A stretch of DNA of 64,000 nucleotides. It comes from Tepidamorphus sp. Lineage in GTDB: Bacteria > Pseudomonadota > Alphaproteobacteria > Rhizobiales > Tepidamorphaceae. Both the position numbers and the translations under genes were made by a program. This document shows, in pieces, positions 9,960 through 18,499 of the stretch. The notes under the pieces are model-generated. The model saw only the letters and a program-made list of their open reading frames with translations. It was not told the origin of the DNA and did not search any database. Within the stretch, counting starts at the first letter, position 1; every line of letters starts with the position of its first letter. Location: positions 1-64,000 of the forward strand of contig JANQKY010000097.1 of NCBI GenBank assembly GCA_028280885.1. The letters are read 5' to 3'.

Positions 9960-12656
9960 ATGCTTGCCCCCAACATCCTGCTGTTCGTCTGCCTGTCCTA
10001 TGTGGCGCTGTTGTTTCTCGTCGCCTTCGTGGCCGACAGGCAGGCCGAAGCGCGGGCGAACCGGGGCCACCGGATCGGCTGGCTGCAATCGCCGCTCGTC
10101 TACACCCTGTCGATCTCGATCTATTGCACCGCCTGGACCTTCTACGGGGCGGTCGGCTCGGCGGCCCGCAGCGGCCTGGAATTCGTCACCATCTATCTCG
10201 GCCCGACGCTGGTCTTCATCGGCTGGTGGTGGCTTCTGCGCAAGCTGGTGCGGATCGGCCGGGTGCACCGGATCACCTCGATCGCCGACCTGATCTCGTC
10301 GCGCTTCGGCAAGAGCCCGACACTTGCCGTGATCGTCACGCTGATCGCGATCACCGCGACCACCCCCTATATCGCCCTGCAATTGCAGTCGGTCACTCTG
10401 AGCTATCAGGTGATCACCGGCTCGGACGGGCTGAACGAGGCGGCAACGGCCTTCTGGGCGGCGGCCGGCATGGCCCTGTTCACCATCCTGTTCGGCACCC
10501 GCAACGTCACCGCCAACGAGCGCCATCACGGCGTCGTCGCGGCGATCGCGCTGGAGGCGCTGGTCAAGCTGTTCGCCCTGATCGCGGTCGGCCTGTTTGC
10601 GATCTACGGCTTTTCGGAGGGGCTCGGCGACATGTTCTCGCGGGTCTCGCCGGAGCTGTTGCGGCCCGACGAGGTGTTCGGCACACGCTGGGTGGTGCTG
10701 ACCTTCCTGGCGGCAACCGCAATCATCTGCCTGCCCCGGCAGTTCCAGGTAACAGTGGTCGAAAATGTCGACGAGAAGCACCTGGCGACGGCCTCCTGGC
10801 TGTTCCCGCTCTACCTGTTCCTGATCTCGATCTTCGTCCTGCCTATCGCGGTCGCGGGGCTCGCCCATCTGCCCGCCGGCTCCAATCCCGACATGTTCGT
10901 TTTGACCCTGCCGCTGGCGGCCGATCAGGGGGCGCTCGCCACCTTCGTCTTCATCGGCGGCTTTTCCTCGGCGACCTCGATGGTGATCGTCGCGGCGATC
11001 GCGCTGTCGACGATGATTTCCAACCACATCGTCATGCCGGTGGCGCTCCGGGTGACGCGGTCGCACCACTATACCAGCGGCGACGTGCGGCGCCTGCTGC
11101 TCAACAGCCGGCGCGCCAGCATCGCCGCGATCCTGGCGCTCGGCTTCGTCTATTACCGCCTGACCGACGGATCGGACGGGCTCGCCTCGATCGGCCTCAT
11201 CGCCTTTGCCGGCATCGCCCAGGTGCTGCCCGGCGTCGTCGGCGGCGTGATGTGGCGCGGCGCGACGCGCTATGGCGCGCTGTCGGGCCTGGCCGCCGGC
11301 TTCGTGCTGTGGGCCTATATGCTGCTGCTGCCCAGTTTCCGGGCGGAGTTCGCAGGCATCGAACAGATCGTCACGAGCGGCGCCTTCGGCATCGCCCTGT
11401 TGAAGCCGCAGGCGTTCTTAAGCGTCTCGATCGGCGATCCCCTCGTCCATGCGCTGTTCTGGAGCCTGTCGGCCAACACCACCCTGTTCGTCATCGTATC
11501 GCTCTTGACCCGGCCCAATCCGCTCGAACGGCTTCAGGGCGCGCTGTTCGTCGACGTTTTCCGCACGCGTCCGGGCGACCAGCCGCAGATCCTCCATCCC
11601 ACCGCGCCGGCCGAGGACCTGTTCGTGCTCGCCCAGCGCATCCTCGGCGCCGAGCCGGCCCGGCTGCTGTTTGAGGAGATTGCCCGCGGCCAGGGCATCA
11701 CGCGCGGCCTGCCGGTCGCAGACCATACCGTCGTCGCCCGGCTGGAGCGCGAGCTGGGCGGCTCTGTCGGCGCGGCGTCGGCCCATGCGATGGTCGCCCA
11801 GATCACCGGCGGCGGCACGGTCAGCCTGACCGACCTGATGGAGATCGCCGACGAGACCGCCGAGATCCTCGAATACAGCCAGCAGCTGACGCAAAAATCC
11901 GCCGAACTGGAGAGCACGGCGCTGCAGCTGCGCGAGGCAAACGCCAAGCTGAAGACGCTGTCCGACCAGAAGGACGAGTTCCTGAGCCAGGTCAGCCACG
12001 AATTGCGCACGCCGATGACGTCGATCCGCTCGTTCTCGGAAATCCTGCTCGACGCCGACAGCGTCAGCGACGACCAGGCGCAGCGCTTCCTGACGATCAT
12101 CAACCAGGAATGCCTGCGGCTGACGGCGCTGCTCGACGAGATCCTCGACTTAAGCGTCCTGGAGCGCGGTGAGGTCGCCCTGGCGCTCGAACCGGTGGAC
12201 GCGGAGGCAGCACTCGACCGGGCGCTCGACTCGGTTTCCGGCATGGCGGTCCGCGGCGATGTGCGCATTCGCATCGGCGCACGCGCCGCGCGATCGGACG
12301 TGCTCGCCGATTTCGGCCGCCTCACCCAGGTTTTCCTGAACATTCTCAACAATTCGGTGAAATACAACACCCATCCCGAACCGGAGATCACCGTGACCAG
12401 CCGGTGGCAGGGCGACCAGTATGTCGTTTCGATCGGCGACAACGGTCCGGGCATTCCCGCCGAAGACAGCGAGACCGTCTTTTCGAAATTCGGCCGCGGC
12501 AGCCGGCGCCAGGAGACCGGCAGCAGCGGCCTCGGCCTGCCGATCAGCCGGGAAATCCTGCGCCGGTTCGACGGCGAGGTCGTGCTGGTCGCGACCGATC
12601 GGCCCGGCGCCCAGTTCGAGGTGCGCCTGCCGTTGCTTCGGGCGGCTGTGGAATAG
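9960..12656 (+). CDS. Sodium:solute symporter-STAC-histidine kinase fusion (CbrA-like)
   Basis: An 898-residue sensor. Residues 1 to about 525 form a multi-span SLC5 (sodium:solute symporter) domain, with stretches such as YCTAWTFYGAVGSAAR and FIGGFSSATSMVIVAAIALS. About 555-640 resembles the STAC linker domain (EDLFVLAQRILG...LGGSVGAASA). A coiled coil (about 640-675) leads to the kinase: His680 in SHELRTPMTSIRS, N-box ILNNSVKYN, IGDNGPGIP, FSKFGRG and GSSGLGLPIS. The layout is that of CbrA, which couples solute sensing or transport to signalling. No PAS domain is evident. The partner is the receiver at 9239. The transported or sensed solute is unknown. Confidence 0.92.
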   Translation: MLAPNILLFVCLSYVALLFLVAFVADRQAEARANRGHRIGWLQSPLVYTLSISIYCTAWTFYGAVGSAARSGLEFVTIYLGPTLVFIGWWWLLRKLVRIGRVHRITSIADLISSRFGKSPTLAVIVTLIAITATTPYIALQLQSVTLSYQVITGSDGLNEAATAFWAAAGMALFTILFGTRNVTANERHHGVVAAIALEALVKLFALIAVGLFAIYGFSEGLGDMFSRVSPELLRPDEVFGTRWVVLTFLAATAIICLPRQFQVTVVENVDEKHLATASWLFPLYLFLISIFVLPIAVAGLAHLPAGSNPDMFVLTLPLAADQGALATFVFIGGFSSATSMVIVAAIALSTMISNHIVMPVALRVTRSHHYTSGDVRRLLLNSRRASIAAILALGFVYYRLTDGSDGLASIGLIAFAGIAQVLPGVVGGVMWRGATRYGALSGLAAGFVLWAYMLLLPSFRAEFAGIEQIVTSGAFGIALLKPQAFLSVSIGDPLVHALFWSLSANTTLFVIVSLLTRPNPLERLQGALFVDVFRTRPGDQPQILHPTAPAEDLFVLAQRILGAEPARLLFEEIARGQGITRGLPVADHTVVARLERELGGSVGAASAHAMVAQITGGGTVSLTDLMEIADETAEILEYSQQLTQKSAELESTALQLREANAKLKTLSDQKDEFLSQVSHELRTPMTSIRSFSEILLDADSVSDDQAQRFLTIINQECLRLTALLDEILDLSVLERGEVALALEPVDAEAALDRALDSVSGMAVRGDVRIRIGARAARSDVLADFGRLTQVFLNILNNSVKYNTHPEPEITVTSRWQGDQYVVSIGDNGPGIPAEDSETVFSKFGRGSRRQETGSSGLGLPISREILRRFDGEVVLVATDRPGAQFEVRLPLLRAAVE

Positions 12657-12660
12657 GTGG

Positions 12661-12687
12661 GGCGGAATAGGAGCCTATTCGTCCGCC
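12661..12687. terminator. Inverted repeat between convergent genes
   Basis: GGCGGA (12661-12666) pairs with TCCGCC (12682-12687), with an inner ATAGG/CCTAT stem. It lies at the junction of the symporter-kinase gene and the convergent DUF1194 gene, overlapping the stop of the latter. No strong T-run follows, so termination is only plausible. Confidence 0.4.
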
Positions 12688-13460
12688 CTGGCTTCCCGGA
12701 CGGTCTCCAGCCGCGACAGCGGCGGCCGGTACTCGATCTCGCGGATCAGCTTGCGGCGGAAGGCCTCGGCGAAATCCTCATACGTGCCCGCCGCCATCAC
12801 GAAGGCGCCGGATCCCGCCAGCACCTCGTCGCGGTAGTAGTCGGCAAGGTCAGGGACGTCGGTCAGGATCGCCAGGCCGTTGACCGTGACGCCGCGCGCC
12901 AGCGCCATGCTGCGGGCATGGGGCAGGAGCAGCACGTTTTCGCGCGGCGGCGTCTCGACCCCGTCGCCGGAGACGTCGACCACCTTGCGCACGCCCTCCA
13001 GGCCGTTGCCCTCCATCAGCCGGATCGCCTCGGCAATGCCGGCGCCGAGCCCGGTGCCGCCGCTGATGCGGCGATAGAAGCGCTCGACGAAGGTAGCGAA
13101 GGCCTCGGCGCTTGCCGCGTCCTCGACCACGAACCACTCGCCATGCTGCTTGCGCAGCGTCGCATCCGCCCAGACGGTGACCGCGATGCCGATCCGCCCG
13201 AGCGGACCGGACGCAATCGCCTCCAGCACCTCCTCGTCGCGGATCGCCGCGGCGATGCCACCCATCTGCAGGCGATATTCGGACGGATCGACGCTTGCCG
13301 AGGCATCGACGGCGAGAACGAGTTCGAGATCGACCGGCATCTGCGCGCGCGCCTCGAAGCCGCCCGCCCCGGCGCCCGCAAGGCTTAGCGTCGCCGCCAG
13401 CCCGACCAGTGCGGCGGCGCGGCGTGCGAATGAACACTTGGAGGGGCGCGGGCGGATCAA
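12675..13460 (-). CDS. Exported vWA-domain protein (DUF1194 family)
   Basis: A 261-residue protein with a signal peptide (hydrophobic stretch about 14-33) and a von Willebrand A fold. The MIDAS metal site is recognisable as DASASVD, and VSGDGVE supplies a further acidic residue. The pattern YRLQMGGIAAAIRD and RKVVDVSGDG is typical of DUF1194, a widespread alphaproteobacterial family without an assigned function. The open frame begins with TTG at 13460 and I see no better start, so the N-terminus is uncertain. It lies 10 bases after the stop of the next upstream gene on the same strand and may be co-transcribed. Confidence 0.82.
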   Translation of the reverse strand: MIRPRPSKCSFARRAAALVGLAATLSLAGAGAGGFEARAQMPVDLELVLAVDASASVDPSEYRLQMGGIAAAIRDEEVLEAIASGPLGRIGIAVTVWADATLRKQHGEWFVVEDAASAEAFATFVERFYRRISGGTGLGAGIAEAIRLMEGNGLEGVRKVVDVSGDGVETPPRENVLLLPHARSMALARGVTVNGLAILTDVPDLADYYRDEVLAGSGAFVMAAGTYEDFAEAFRRKLIREIEYRPPLSRLETVREARADE

Positions 13461-13470
13461 CGGTGGCCGG

Positions 13471-13908
13471 TCAGCAGTTTCCCATATAGGTGAAGACCAG
13501 GGTGTCCTTGGCCTTCTGCTTGGTCGGGTTGCAGTTCTTCCAGACCTTGCGCTTGCCCGTCATGGTGATGACGATCTGGCCGTTCGGCCGGGTCACCGGG
13601 CCCTTGACGGCATATTCCAGCGGCGCGCAGCCCTTGGAGAAGACCCGCGCCGTGCCGGAATAGTAGTCGCCGGAATTGACGCCGTCGAACAATAGCGTGC
13701 CCGGTTTGACGCCGACGGCCTGGATGCCGGAGCGCGGGTTTTCGTAATAGAAGAACCGCTGGTTTCCGTTCGCCTTCAGCCGCATCACCGAGCCGTTGTG
13801 GTTCCAGCAGGAATCGGCGCGGGCCGGCGCTGGATCAAGCGCACCGACGGTCAGGATCATCAGGGCGCCGACAAGGGTGAACACGGCAAGGCGAAGCGAG
13901 ATCATCAT
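13471..13908 (-). CDS. Small secreted protein of unknown function
   Basis: About 145 residues from the ATG at 13908 (an upstream start at 13956 is open but adds a non-signal-like stretch). A clear signal peptide (SLRLAVFTLVGALMILTVGA) ends near ARA-D. The mature part holds four cysteines (SCWNH, KGCAP, KNCNP and the terminal GNC), suggesting two disulphides, and a basic tail GKRKVWKNCNPTKQK. I do not recognise the family. It precedes the DUF1194 gene on the same strand. Confidence 0.7.
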   Translation of the reverse strand: MMISLRLAVFTLVGALMILTVGALDPAPARADSCWNHNGSVMRLKANGNQRFFYYENPRSGIQAVGVKPGTLLFDGVNSGDYYSGTARVFSKGCAPLEYAVKGPVTRPNGQIVITMTGKRKVWKNCNPTKQKAKDTLVFTYMGNC

Positions 13909-14082
13909 GGTGGGGGTCCACTTGGTTGACGGTCCATCGGCGCGAGTGTGCCACAAGTGGCACGGCTTCGCGATGACCTTAAGGCATCAACGCCGTGCCG
14001 CGGCTTTCCGCTTTCCCTTGCGCGCAAGGCTGCTATTCAGGGTGGCTTGCCACCTGATCATCCTTCGGAGACGACAGAACCG

Positions 14083-15222
14083 ATGAAGAGCAAAGACCAC
14101 GCGCCCGAAACGATCGCCGCCCAGGCGCTTGGCCGGATCGACCGGGAGACGGGGGCCGTGGTGCCGCCGCTGCATACCGCGACGACCTTTGCCCGTGGCG
14201 ACGACTACGAGCCGCTCGGGTCCTATATCTACAGCCGCCACGCGGCTCCGACGGTCGCCCATGCCGAGGAGGTCATCGCGGCGCTGGAAGGGGGAACCGC
14301 GTCCCGCCTGTTCGGCTCAGGCCTTGCCGCCTTCGCCGCGCTGACGGAGACGCTGAAACCCCGCGCCCATGTGATCGCGCCGCGGATCATGTATTTCGCC
14401 GCCCAGGACTGGCTGCGACGGCTCGACCGGACCGGGCGCATCGCGCTGACGCTGTTCGATCAGGCAAGGCCCGAAACGCTCGGCGACCTCGTCCGGCCGG
14501 GTGAAACGGAACTGATCTGCATCGAGAGCCCGGCCAACCCGACCTGGGACGTGGTCGATATCGCCGCGACCGCCGCCATCGCCCGGTCGGCCGGCGCCGT
14601 GCTCTGCGTCGATTCGACCGGCGCGCCGCCGTCGACGACGAAGCCGCTGGCGCTCGGCGCCGACTTTTCGTTTCACTCGGCGACGAAGTACTTAAACGGC
14701 CATTCCGACCTGACGGCCGGCGTCCTGACGGTCGCGGCGGATAGCGAGCGCTGGGCGGATATCCAGGACATCCGCAACATGACCGGCGGCGTGCTCGGCG
14801 GCTTCGAGGCATGGCTACTGATCCGTGGCATGCGGACGCTGTTCGTGCGCTTTCAGCGCCAGTCGGAGACCGCGCTTGCGATCGCCCGGCATTTCGACGG
14901 CCACCCGGCGATCGACCAGGTGCTCTATCCCGGCCTGCCGAGCCATCCGGGCCACGCCATCGCCGCCCGCCAGATGACCGGCGGCTTCGGCGGCATGCTG
15001 TCGATCCTGGTCCGGGGCGATCTGGAGCGGGCCCGGACCGTGGCCTCCTCGACGAAGATCTTCGTGCCGGCGACCTCGCTTGGCGGCGTCGAAAGCCTGA
15101 TCGAGCATCGCCGTTCGATCGAGAGCCCGACCAGCGCGGTGCCCGACACGCTTTTGCGCATCTCGGTCGGCCTGGAGGCCGCCGGCGACCTGATCGCCGA
15201 TCTGGAACAGGCGCTGGCCTGA
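14083..15222 (+). CDS. PLP-dependent trans-sulfuration enzyme (Cys/Met metabolism)
   Basis: A 379-residue member of the cystathionine gamma-synthase/beta-lyase/gamma-lyase family (fold type I). The PLP lysine is in FSFHSATKYLNGHSDL; other hallmarks are YSRHAAPTVAHAEEVIAALEGG, IESPANPTWDVVDI and SLGGVESLIEHR. I start at ATG 14083, with CGGAG upstream (14066-14070). The open frame extends further upstream but without family similarity. Members interconvert cysteine, homocysteine and methionine precursors; the exact reaction cannot be told from sequence. It stands alone, without a met operon. Confidence 0.88.
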   Translation: MKSKDHAPETIAAQALGRIDRETGAVVPPLHTATTFARGDDYEPLGSYIYSRHAAPTVAHAEEVIAALEGGTASRLFGSGLAAFAALTETLKPRAHVIAPRIMYFAAQDWLRRLDRTGRIALTLFDQARPETLGDLVRPGETELICIESPANPTWDVVDIAATAAIARSAGAVLCVDSTGAPPSTTKPLALGADFSFHSATKYLNGHSDLTAGVLTVAADSERWADIQDIRNMTGGVLGGFEAWLLIRGMRTLFVRFQRQSETALAIARHFDGHPAIDQVLYPGLPSHPGHAIAARQMTGGFGGMLSILVRGDLERARTVASSTKIFVPATSLGGVESLIEHRRSIESPTSAVPDTLLRISVGLEAAGDLIADLEQALA

Positions 15223-15292
15223 CGAAGCCGCACTCGCGGCCTGATTTGGCCTATGATTTGGGTTGGGGCCGGTTCGCTGGCATACTGCCCTG

Positions 15293-15637
15293 ATGACCGG
15301 GATCGATCTCCAGGCAATGGCGCAGCGCCTGCGCGCGGAACTGGCGGACCTGGAAGCCTTGCGCGCGGCGAGTGCGGAGGCTCGCGACACCGTGCGGCTC
15401 GATCAGCAGAGCGTCGGTCGGCTGTCGCGCATGGATGCGCTGCAGAGCCAGGCGATGGCCAAGGCCGCCGAACAGCGCCGACGCGCCCGCATTTGGATGA
15501 TCAAGGCCGCGCTCCAGCGGATCGACGAGGGAGACTTCGGGATCTGCGAGGACTGCGGCGAGGATATCCCGGCCGGACGGCTCGACATCGATCCGGTCGT
15601 TGCCCTGTGCGTGCCCTGCGCCTCGGCGCGGGGGTAA
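15293..15637 (+). CDS. DksA/TraR-type C4 zinc-finger protein
   Basis: About 114 residues from ATG 15293. The N-terminal part is a probable coiled coil rich in Ala, Leu, Glu and Arg. The C-terminus carries a four-cysteine zinc finger CEDCG...LCVPCA, with helper motif ALQRIDEGDFGICEDCGEDIPAGRL typical of DksA/TraR proteins when read across residues about 75-105. DksA-like proteins bind the secondary channel of RNA polymerase and modulate initiation with ppGpp. The acidic DxxDxA tip of true DksA is not evident, so this is a paralogue of uncertain activity. Confidence 0.85.
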   Translation: MTGIDLQAMAQRLRAELADLEALRAASAEARDTVRLDQQSVGRLSRMDALQSQAMAKAAEQRRRARIWMIKAALQRIDEGDFGICEDCGEDIPAGRLDIDPVVALCVPCASARG

Positions 15638-15675
15638 AGCCGGCTTTGCGCGGGCAAGGCGAACCCGCACCGCTC

Positions 15676-16248
15676 CTATGGGAACAGGGCATCGAAGCAT
15701 TCCGTTTTCAACAGAATGCCGGCATAGGTGCCGGGCACAAGCTGCCCCGGCGCAAGCGTCAGGCTCAGCGTCCGGTCGTCAGCGTCGTAGTGCGCGGTCT
15801 CGATGAAGAGCGGGATCGCCGCGTGGTCGCCGCCGTAAACGCGTTCCGGGTTGTCGGCATGCGGCGAGGTCACCAGGGGCGAGTGGCGCAGATGACTGGC
15901 CCTCTCGCCGTTCGCCGGCCCGTTCGCGTAGACGAGCAGCGCGTTGTAGCCATCATCGTGCCGGAGGCCGAGGTCGTCCTTCATCGCGTTGCAGCTGTTG
16001 TAGGACTCGGCGAACTCGGTGACCGGATAGGCATCGAAATGCCGATCGTCGTGGAGGCTTCGCACCAGCGTGACGAGCGGATGGACGCTGCTCAGCGTGA
16101 GCGAAACCGCGTCTCCCCCGGCGTCCGCGACACCGGTATCGGCCGAGACGAGCAGCATGGCCGGCTCCCAGTGATCAGGTAGGTCGGAGGCGGGCAGCGG
16201 CGCGGCGATCGCGCAGATCAACACGCCGGCAATGGCGGCACTCTTCAT
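15676..16248 (-). CDS. Exported protein of unknown function
   Basis: A 190-residue protein starting at ATG 16248, chosen because AAGGAT lies at the right distance upstream; an earlier start at 16266 lacks this. A signal peptide (AAIAGVLICAIAAPLPA) is clear. The mature part has two cysteines (SCNAM, ECFDA) and no motif that I recognise. It is convergent with the DksA-like gene and divergent from the frameshifted thioesterase gene. Confidence 0.7.
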   Translation of the reverse strand: MKSAAIAGVLICAIAAPLPASDLPDHWEPAMLLVSADTGVADAGGDAVSLTLSSVHPLVTLVRSLHDDRHFDAYPVTEFAESYNSCNAMKDDLGLRHDDGYNALLVYANGPANGERASHLRHSPLVTSPHADNPERVYGGDHAAIPLFIETAHYDADDRTLSLTLAPGQLVPGTYAGILLKTECFDALFP

Positions 16249-16411
16249 TGACAATATCCTTTGCAATTCAAAACATCGGCAATCGTTTCTTTGCGAATAG
16301 CCGCATTATACACCGGGATCAAAAGTATCCCAAACAAACCATTGCGTCGGATCGCAGCACCTGTGATACGCCTCGATGACGGACAGATCGACATCGATAG
16401 CGGAGCCCTCC

Positions 16412-16842
16412 ATGGACGACATGCTCGAAACCGGCCGCGATATTCTTGCCAAACAGCCCTTCAGCCGGGTGATGCAGGCGGAGCTGGTCGCCTGGTCGAC
16501 GGCGGAGACGGTGTTGCGCGTGCCGCTTGGCGACGACACGCAACAGCATATCGGCATGACCCATGGCGGCGTCATCTGCTATGCGGCCGACAACACGCTG
16601 ACCTATGCGGGCGCCGCCGCGCTGGGACCGGCGTGGTGACGTCGGAACTGAAGATCAACTATATCCGCCCGGCGATCGGCAGCGCGCTGATTGCCCGTGC
16701 CGTCGCCCTGCATGGCGGGCGCAATCAGGCCGTCTGCCGCTGCGATGTCTATGATCTTCGCGACGACGACGAAGTGCTCTGCGCGACCGCGCTCGGCACG
16801 ATCGCGCGCCTTCAGTCCAAACCCGAGGCCGGGCAGGCTTAA
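16412..16842 (+). pseudogene. PaaI-type hotdog thioesterase, frameshifted
   Basis: The gene reads as a hotdog-fold thioesterase. The first frame, from ATG 16412 (GGAG at 16402-16405), gives THGGVICYAADNTLTYAGAAALGPAW and stops at 16639 when read across its conserved end. The next frame continues directly with VVTSELKINYIRPAIG to 16842, as expected for the family. Adding one base near 16630 (ACCGGC to ACCGGCC) restores the expected GPAVVTSELK join. So there is a one-base deletion, or a sequencing error. The family hydrolyses acyl-CoA thioesters. Confidence 0.85.
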
Positions 16843-16845
16843 CCC

Positions 16846-17487
16846 TCACGCAGTCCGCCAGGCGGTCGCGAGCGCACGCGTCGCGGCAACCGGATCGCCA
16901 GCCTGGCAGATCGCCGAAACCACCGCCAGACCGGCGCCGCCGGCGGCCTTGACGGCAGGCGCGTCGGCCACGGTCAGGCCGCCGATCGCGACCGACGGGC
17001 ACGGCGCCGCGCGGCAGATATCGGCAAAGCCGTCGATCCCGATCGGGGCGGCATGATCGGGCTTGGTCGCCGTTGCCCGGACCGGACCGATGCCGAGATA
17101 GTCGACCGCGTTCCAGTCGACGGCCTGCAATTGGCCGGCGGTTTCGATGGACAGGCCGAGCACTACCTGCCGGCCGATCGCCGCGCGGGCCGCCGCGACA
17201 TCGAGGTCCGACTGGCCGACATGCAGGCCGTCGGCGCCGATATCGGCGACCAGATGGGCGCGGTCGTTGACGATGAGCGGGACGCGGCGCGGCCGCAGGA
17301 TCGCGTGAAGGCGCAAGCCCAGGGCGATGAAGTCGGCATCGCTCAACGCCTTGTCGCGCAGCTGCACGGCGGTGACGCCGCCGCGAACCGCGGCCTCGAC
17401 CGTTTCGACCACGCCGATCCGGGCGTCCGGATCCGTCACCAGATAGACGCCGAGATCGACTGAGAGCCTGGCGTTGTCCGTACTCAT
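16846..17487 (-). CDS. thiE: Thiamine-phosphate synthase
   Basis: 213 residues with the ThiE barrel hallmarks: YLVTDPD, GGVTAVQLRDKALSD, LIVNDRAHLVADIGADGLH in part, HVGQSDL, DYLGIGPVRATATKPDHA and VAIGGL. It joins hydroxymethylpyrimidine pyrophosphate with hydroxyethylthiazole phosphate to give thiamine phosphate. The start overlaps the thiM stop by 4 bases (ATGA type), so the two are translationally coupled and share the TPP riboswitch. No thiC, thiG or thiD lies nearby, so this pair looks like the thiazole salvage branch. Confidence 0.95.
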   Translation of the reverse strand: MSTDNARLSVDLGVYLVTDPDARIGVVETVEAAVRGGVTAVQLRDKALSDADFIALGLRLHAILRPRRVPLIVNDRAHLVADIGADGLHVGQSDLDVAAARAAIGRQVVLGLSIETAGQLQAVDWNAVDYLGIGPVRATATKPDHAAPIGIDGFADICRAAPCPSVAIGGLTVADAPAVKAAGGAGLAVVSAICQAGDPVAATRALATAWRTA

Positions 17488-18269
17488 GTAATCCGGGCGC
17501 CCCGGTCGAGCGCATCCGCATCGATCGCGGCAAGCGCGTCGATGAACGCCGCCGGGAAGCTGCCCGGACCCTCGGCCCGTCCCGCCGCCTGCTCGCCGGC
17601 AAGGCCGTAATAGGCGATCGCGGCGACGGTCGCCTCGTAGCGGTCGGATGCAGGGGCGGCGAAGGCGGCGACGATGCCGGTGAGCGCGCAGCCGAGCGCC
17701 GTCACCCTGGGCATCAGCGGATCACCGTTGCCGATGCGGGCGGCCCGGCGTCCGTCGGTGACGAAATCCGTTTCGCCCGTCACCGCGACGATCGCGCCGG
17801 TCTGCCGCGACAGGGCCCGTGCCGCGGCTTCGGCCGCTTCGACCGGATCGCCGCTGTCGACGCCCCGGCCCGATCCGGCGGCGCCCTCAAGGGCCAGGAT
17901 TTCCGAGGCATTGCCGCGAATGACGGTCGGGCCGAGCGCCAGGAGCCCGGCGCTGACGTCGCGGCGATAAGCGGTGGCGCCGGCTGCGACCGGATCGAAA
18001 ACCCAGGGCTTTCCCGCCGCCGTCACTGCTGCCGCCGCCGCGTGCATCGCCTCGCACCAGGCCGGCGAGAGCGTGCCGATATTCACCGTCAGCGCATCGG
18101 CGATGCCTGCGAATTCGGCCGCCTCCTCGCGCGCGTGCACCATCGCCGGCGAGGCGCCGGCGGCAAGCAGGATGTTCGCCATGGGGGTCATGGCGACATA
18201 GTTCGTGATGTTGTGGATGAGCGGCGCGGCCCGCCGCATCGCCGTCAGATAGGATCCGGGTGATTGCAT
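17484..18269 (-). CDS. thiM: Hydroxyethylthiazole kinase
   Basis: 261 residues with the ThiM ribokinase-like fold: PLIHNITNYVAMTPMAN at the N-terminus, WVFDPVAAGATAYR, IRGNASEILAL and VTALGCALTGIVAAFAA, where GCALTG takes the place of the anion-hole loop with its catalytic cysteine. It phosphorylates hydroxyethylthiazole for ThiE. First gene of thiM-thiE. A TPP riboswitch and a hairpin holding the ribosome binding site lie directly upstream. Confidence 0.95.
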   Translation of the reverse strand: MQSPGSYLTAMRRAAPLIHNITNYVAMTPMANILLAAGASPAMVHAREEAAEFAGIADALTVNIGTLSPAWCEAMHAAAAAVTAAGKPWVFDPVAAGATAYRRDVSAGLLALGPTVIRGNASEILALEGAAGSGRGVDSGDPVEAAEAAARALSRQTGAIVAVTGETDFVTDGRRAARIGNGDPLMPRVTALGCALTGIVAAFAAPASDRYEATVAAIAYYGLAGEQAAGRAEGPGSFPAAFIDALAAIDADALDRGARIT

Positions 18270-18274
18270 CTTTC

Positions 18275-18293
18275 GCCTCCGTCGGGCGGAGGC
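18275..18293 (-). promoter_or_regulatory. Hairpin sequestering the thiM ribosome binding site
   Basis: On the minus strand GCCTCCG-CCCGA-CGGAGGC forms a perfect 7-base stem with a 5-base loop. Its 3' arm contains the Shine-Dalgarno GGAGG, about 6 bases before the thiM ATG at 18269. This is the natural expression platform for the TPP riboswitch immediately upstream: ligand binding would favour this hairpin and block translation. Confidence 0.7.
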
Positions 18294-18330
18294 TGCGGCG
18301 GACTATCGGACCATGCCGGTTTCGACCGCC

Positions 18331-18407
18331 ACGACTTCCTCCGCCGGCATGATCCGGTTCAGGTTCAAAGGGTGCTTCTCAGCCCGCCAGGCGGGCGCCC
18401 CCGTCGC
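18331..18407 (-). promoter_or_regulatory. TPP riboswitch (THI box)
   Basis: On the minus strand the conserved TPP aptamer elements appear in order: GCTGAGA, ACCCTT, GAACCTGA, CCGGATCATGCCGGCGGAGG (canonical: CTGAGA, ACCCTT, GAACCTGAtC, GGATAATGCCGGCGTAGG). The outer stem can form between GCGAC (plus 18403-18407) and GTCGT (plus 18331-18335). It precedes thiM by about 60 bases and should repress thiM-thiE when thiamine pyrophosphate is plentiful. Confidence 0.95.
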
Positions 18408-18499
18408 AGGTCGACCATAGGCGATATCGACGACGGCGCAAACCCGCTTTCGGAGGGGTCGCGCCATCGGTTTCCCCGACGGGTGTTTCGGAGCCCGCC

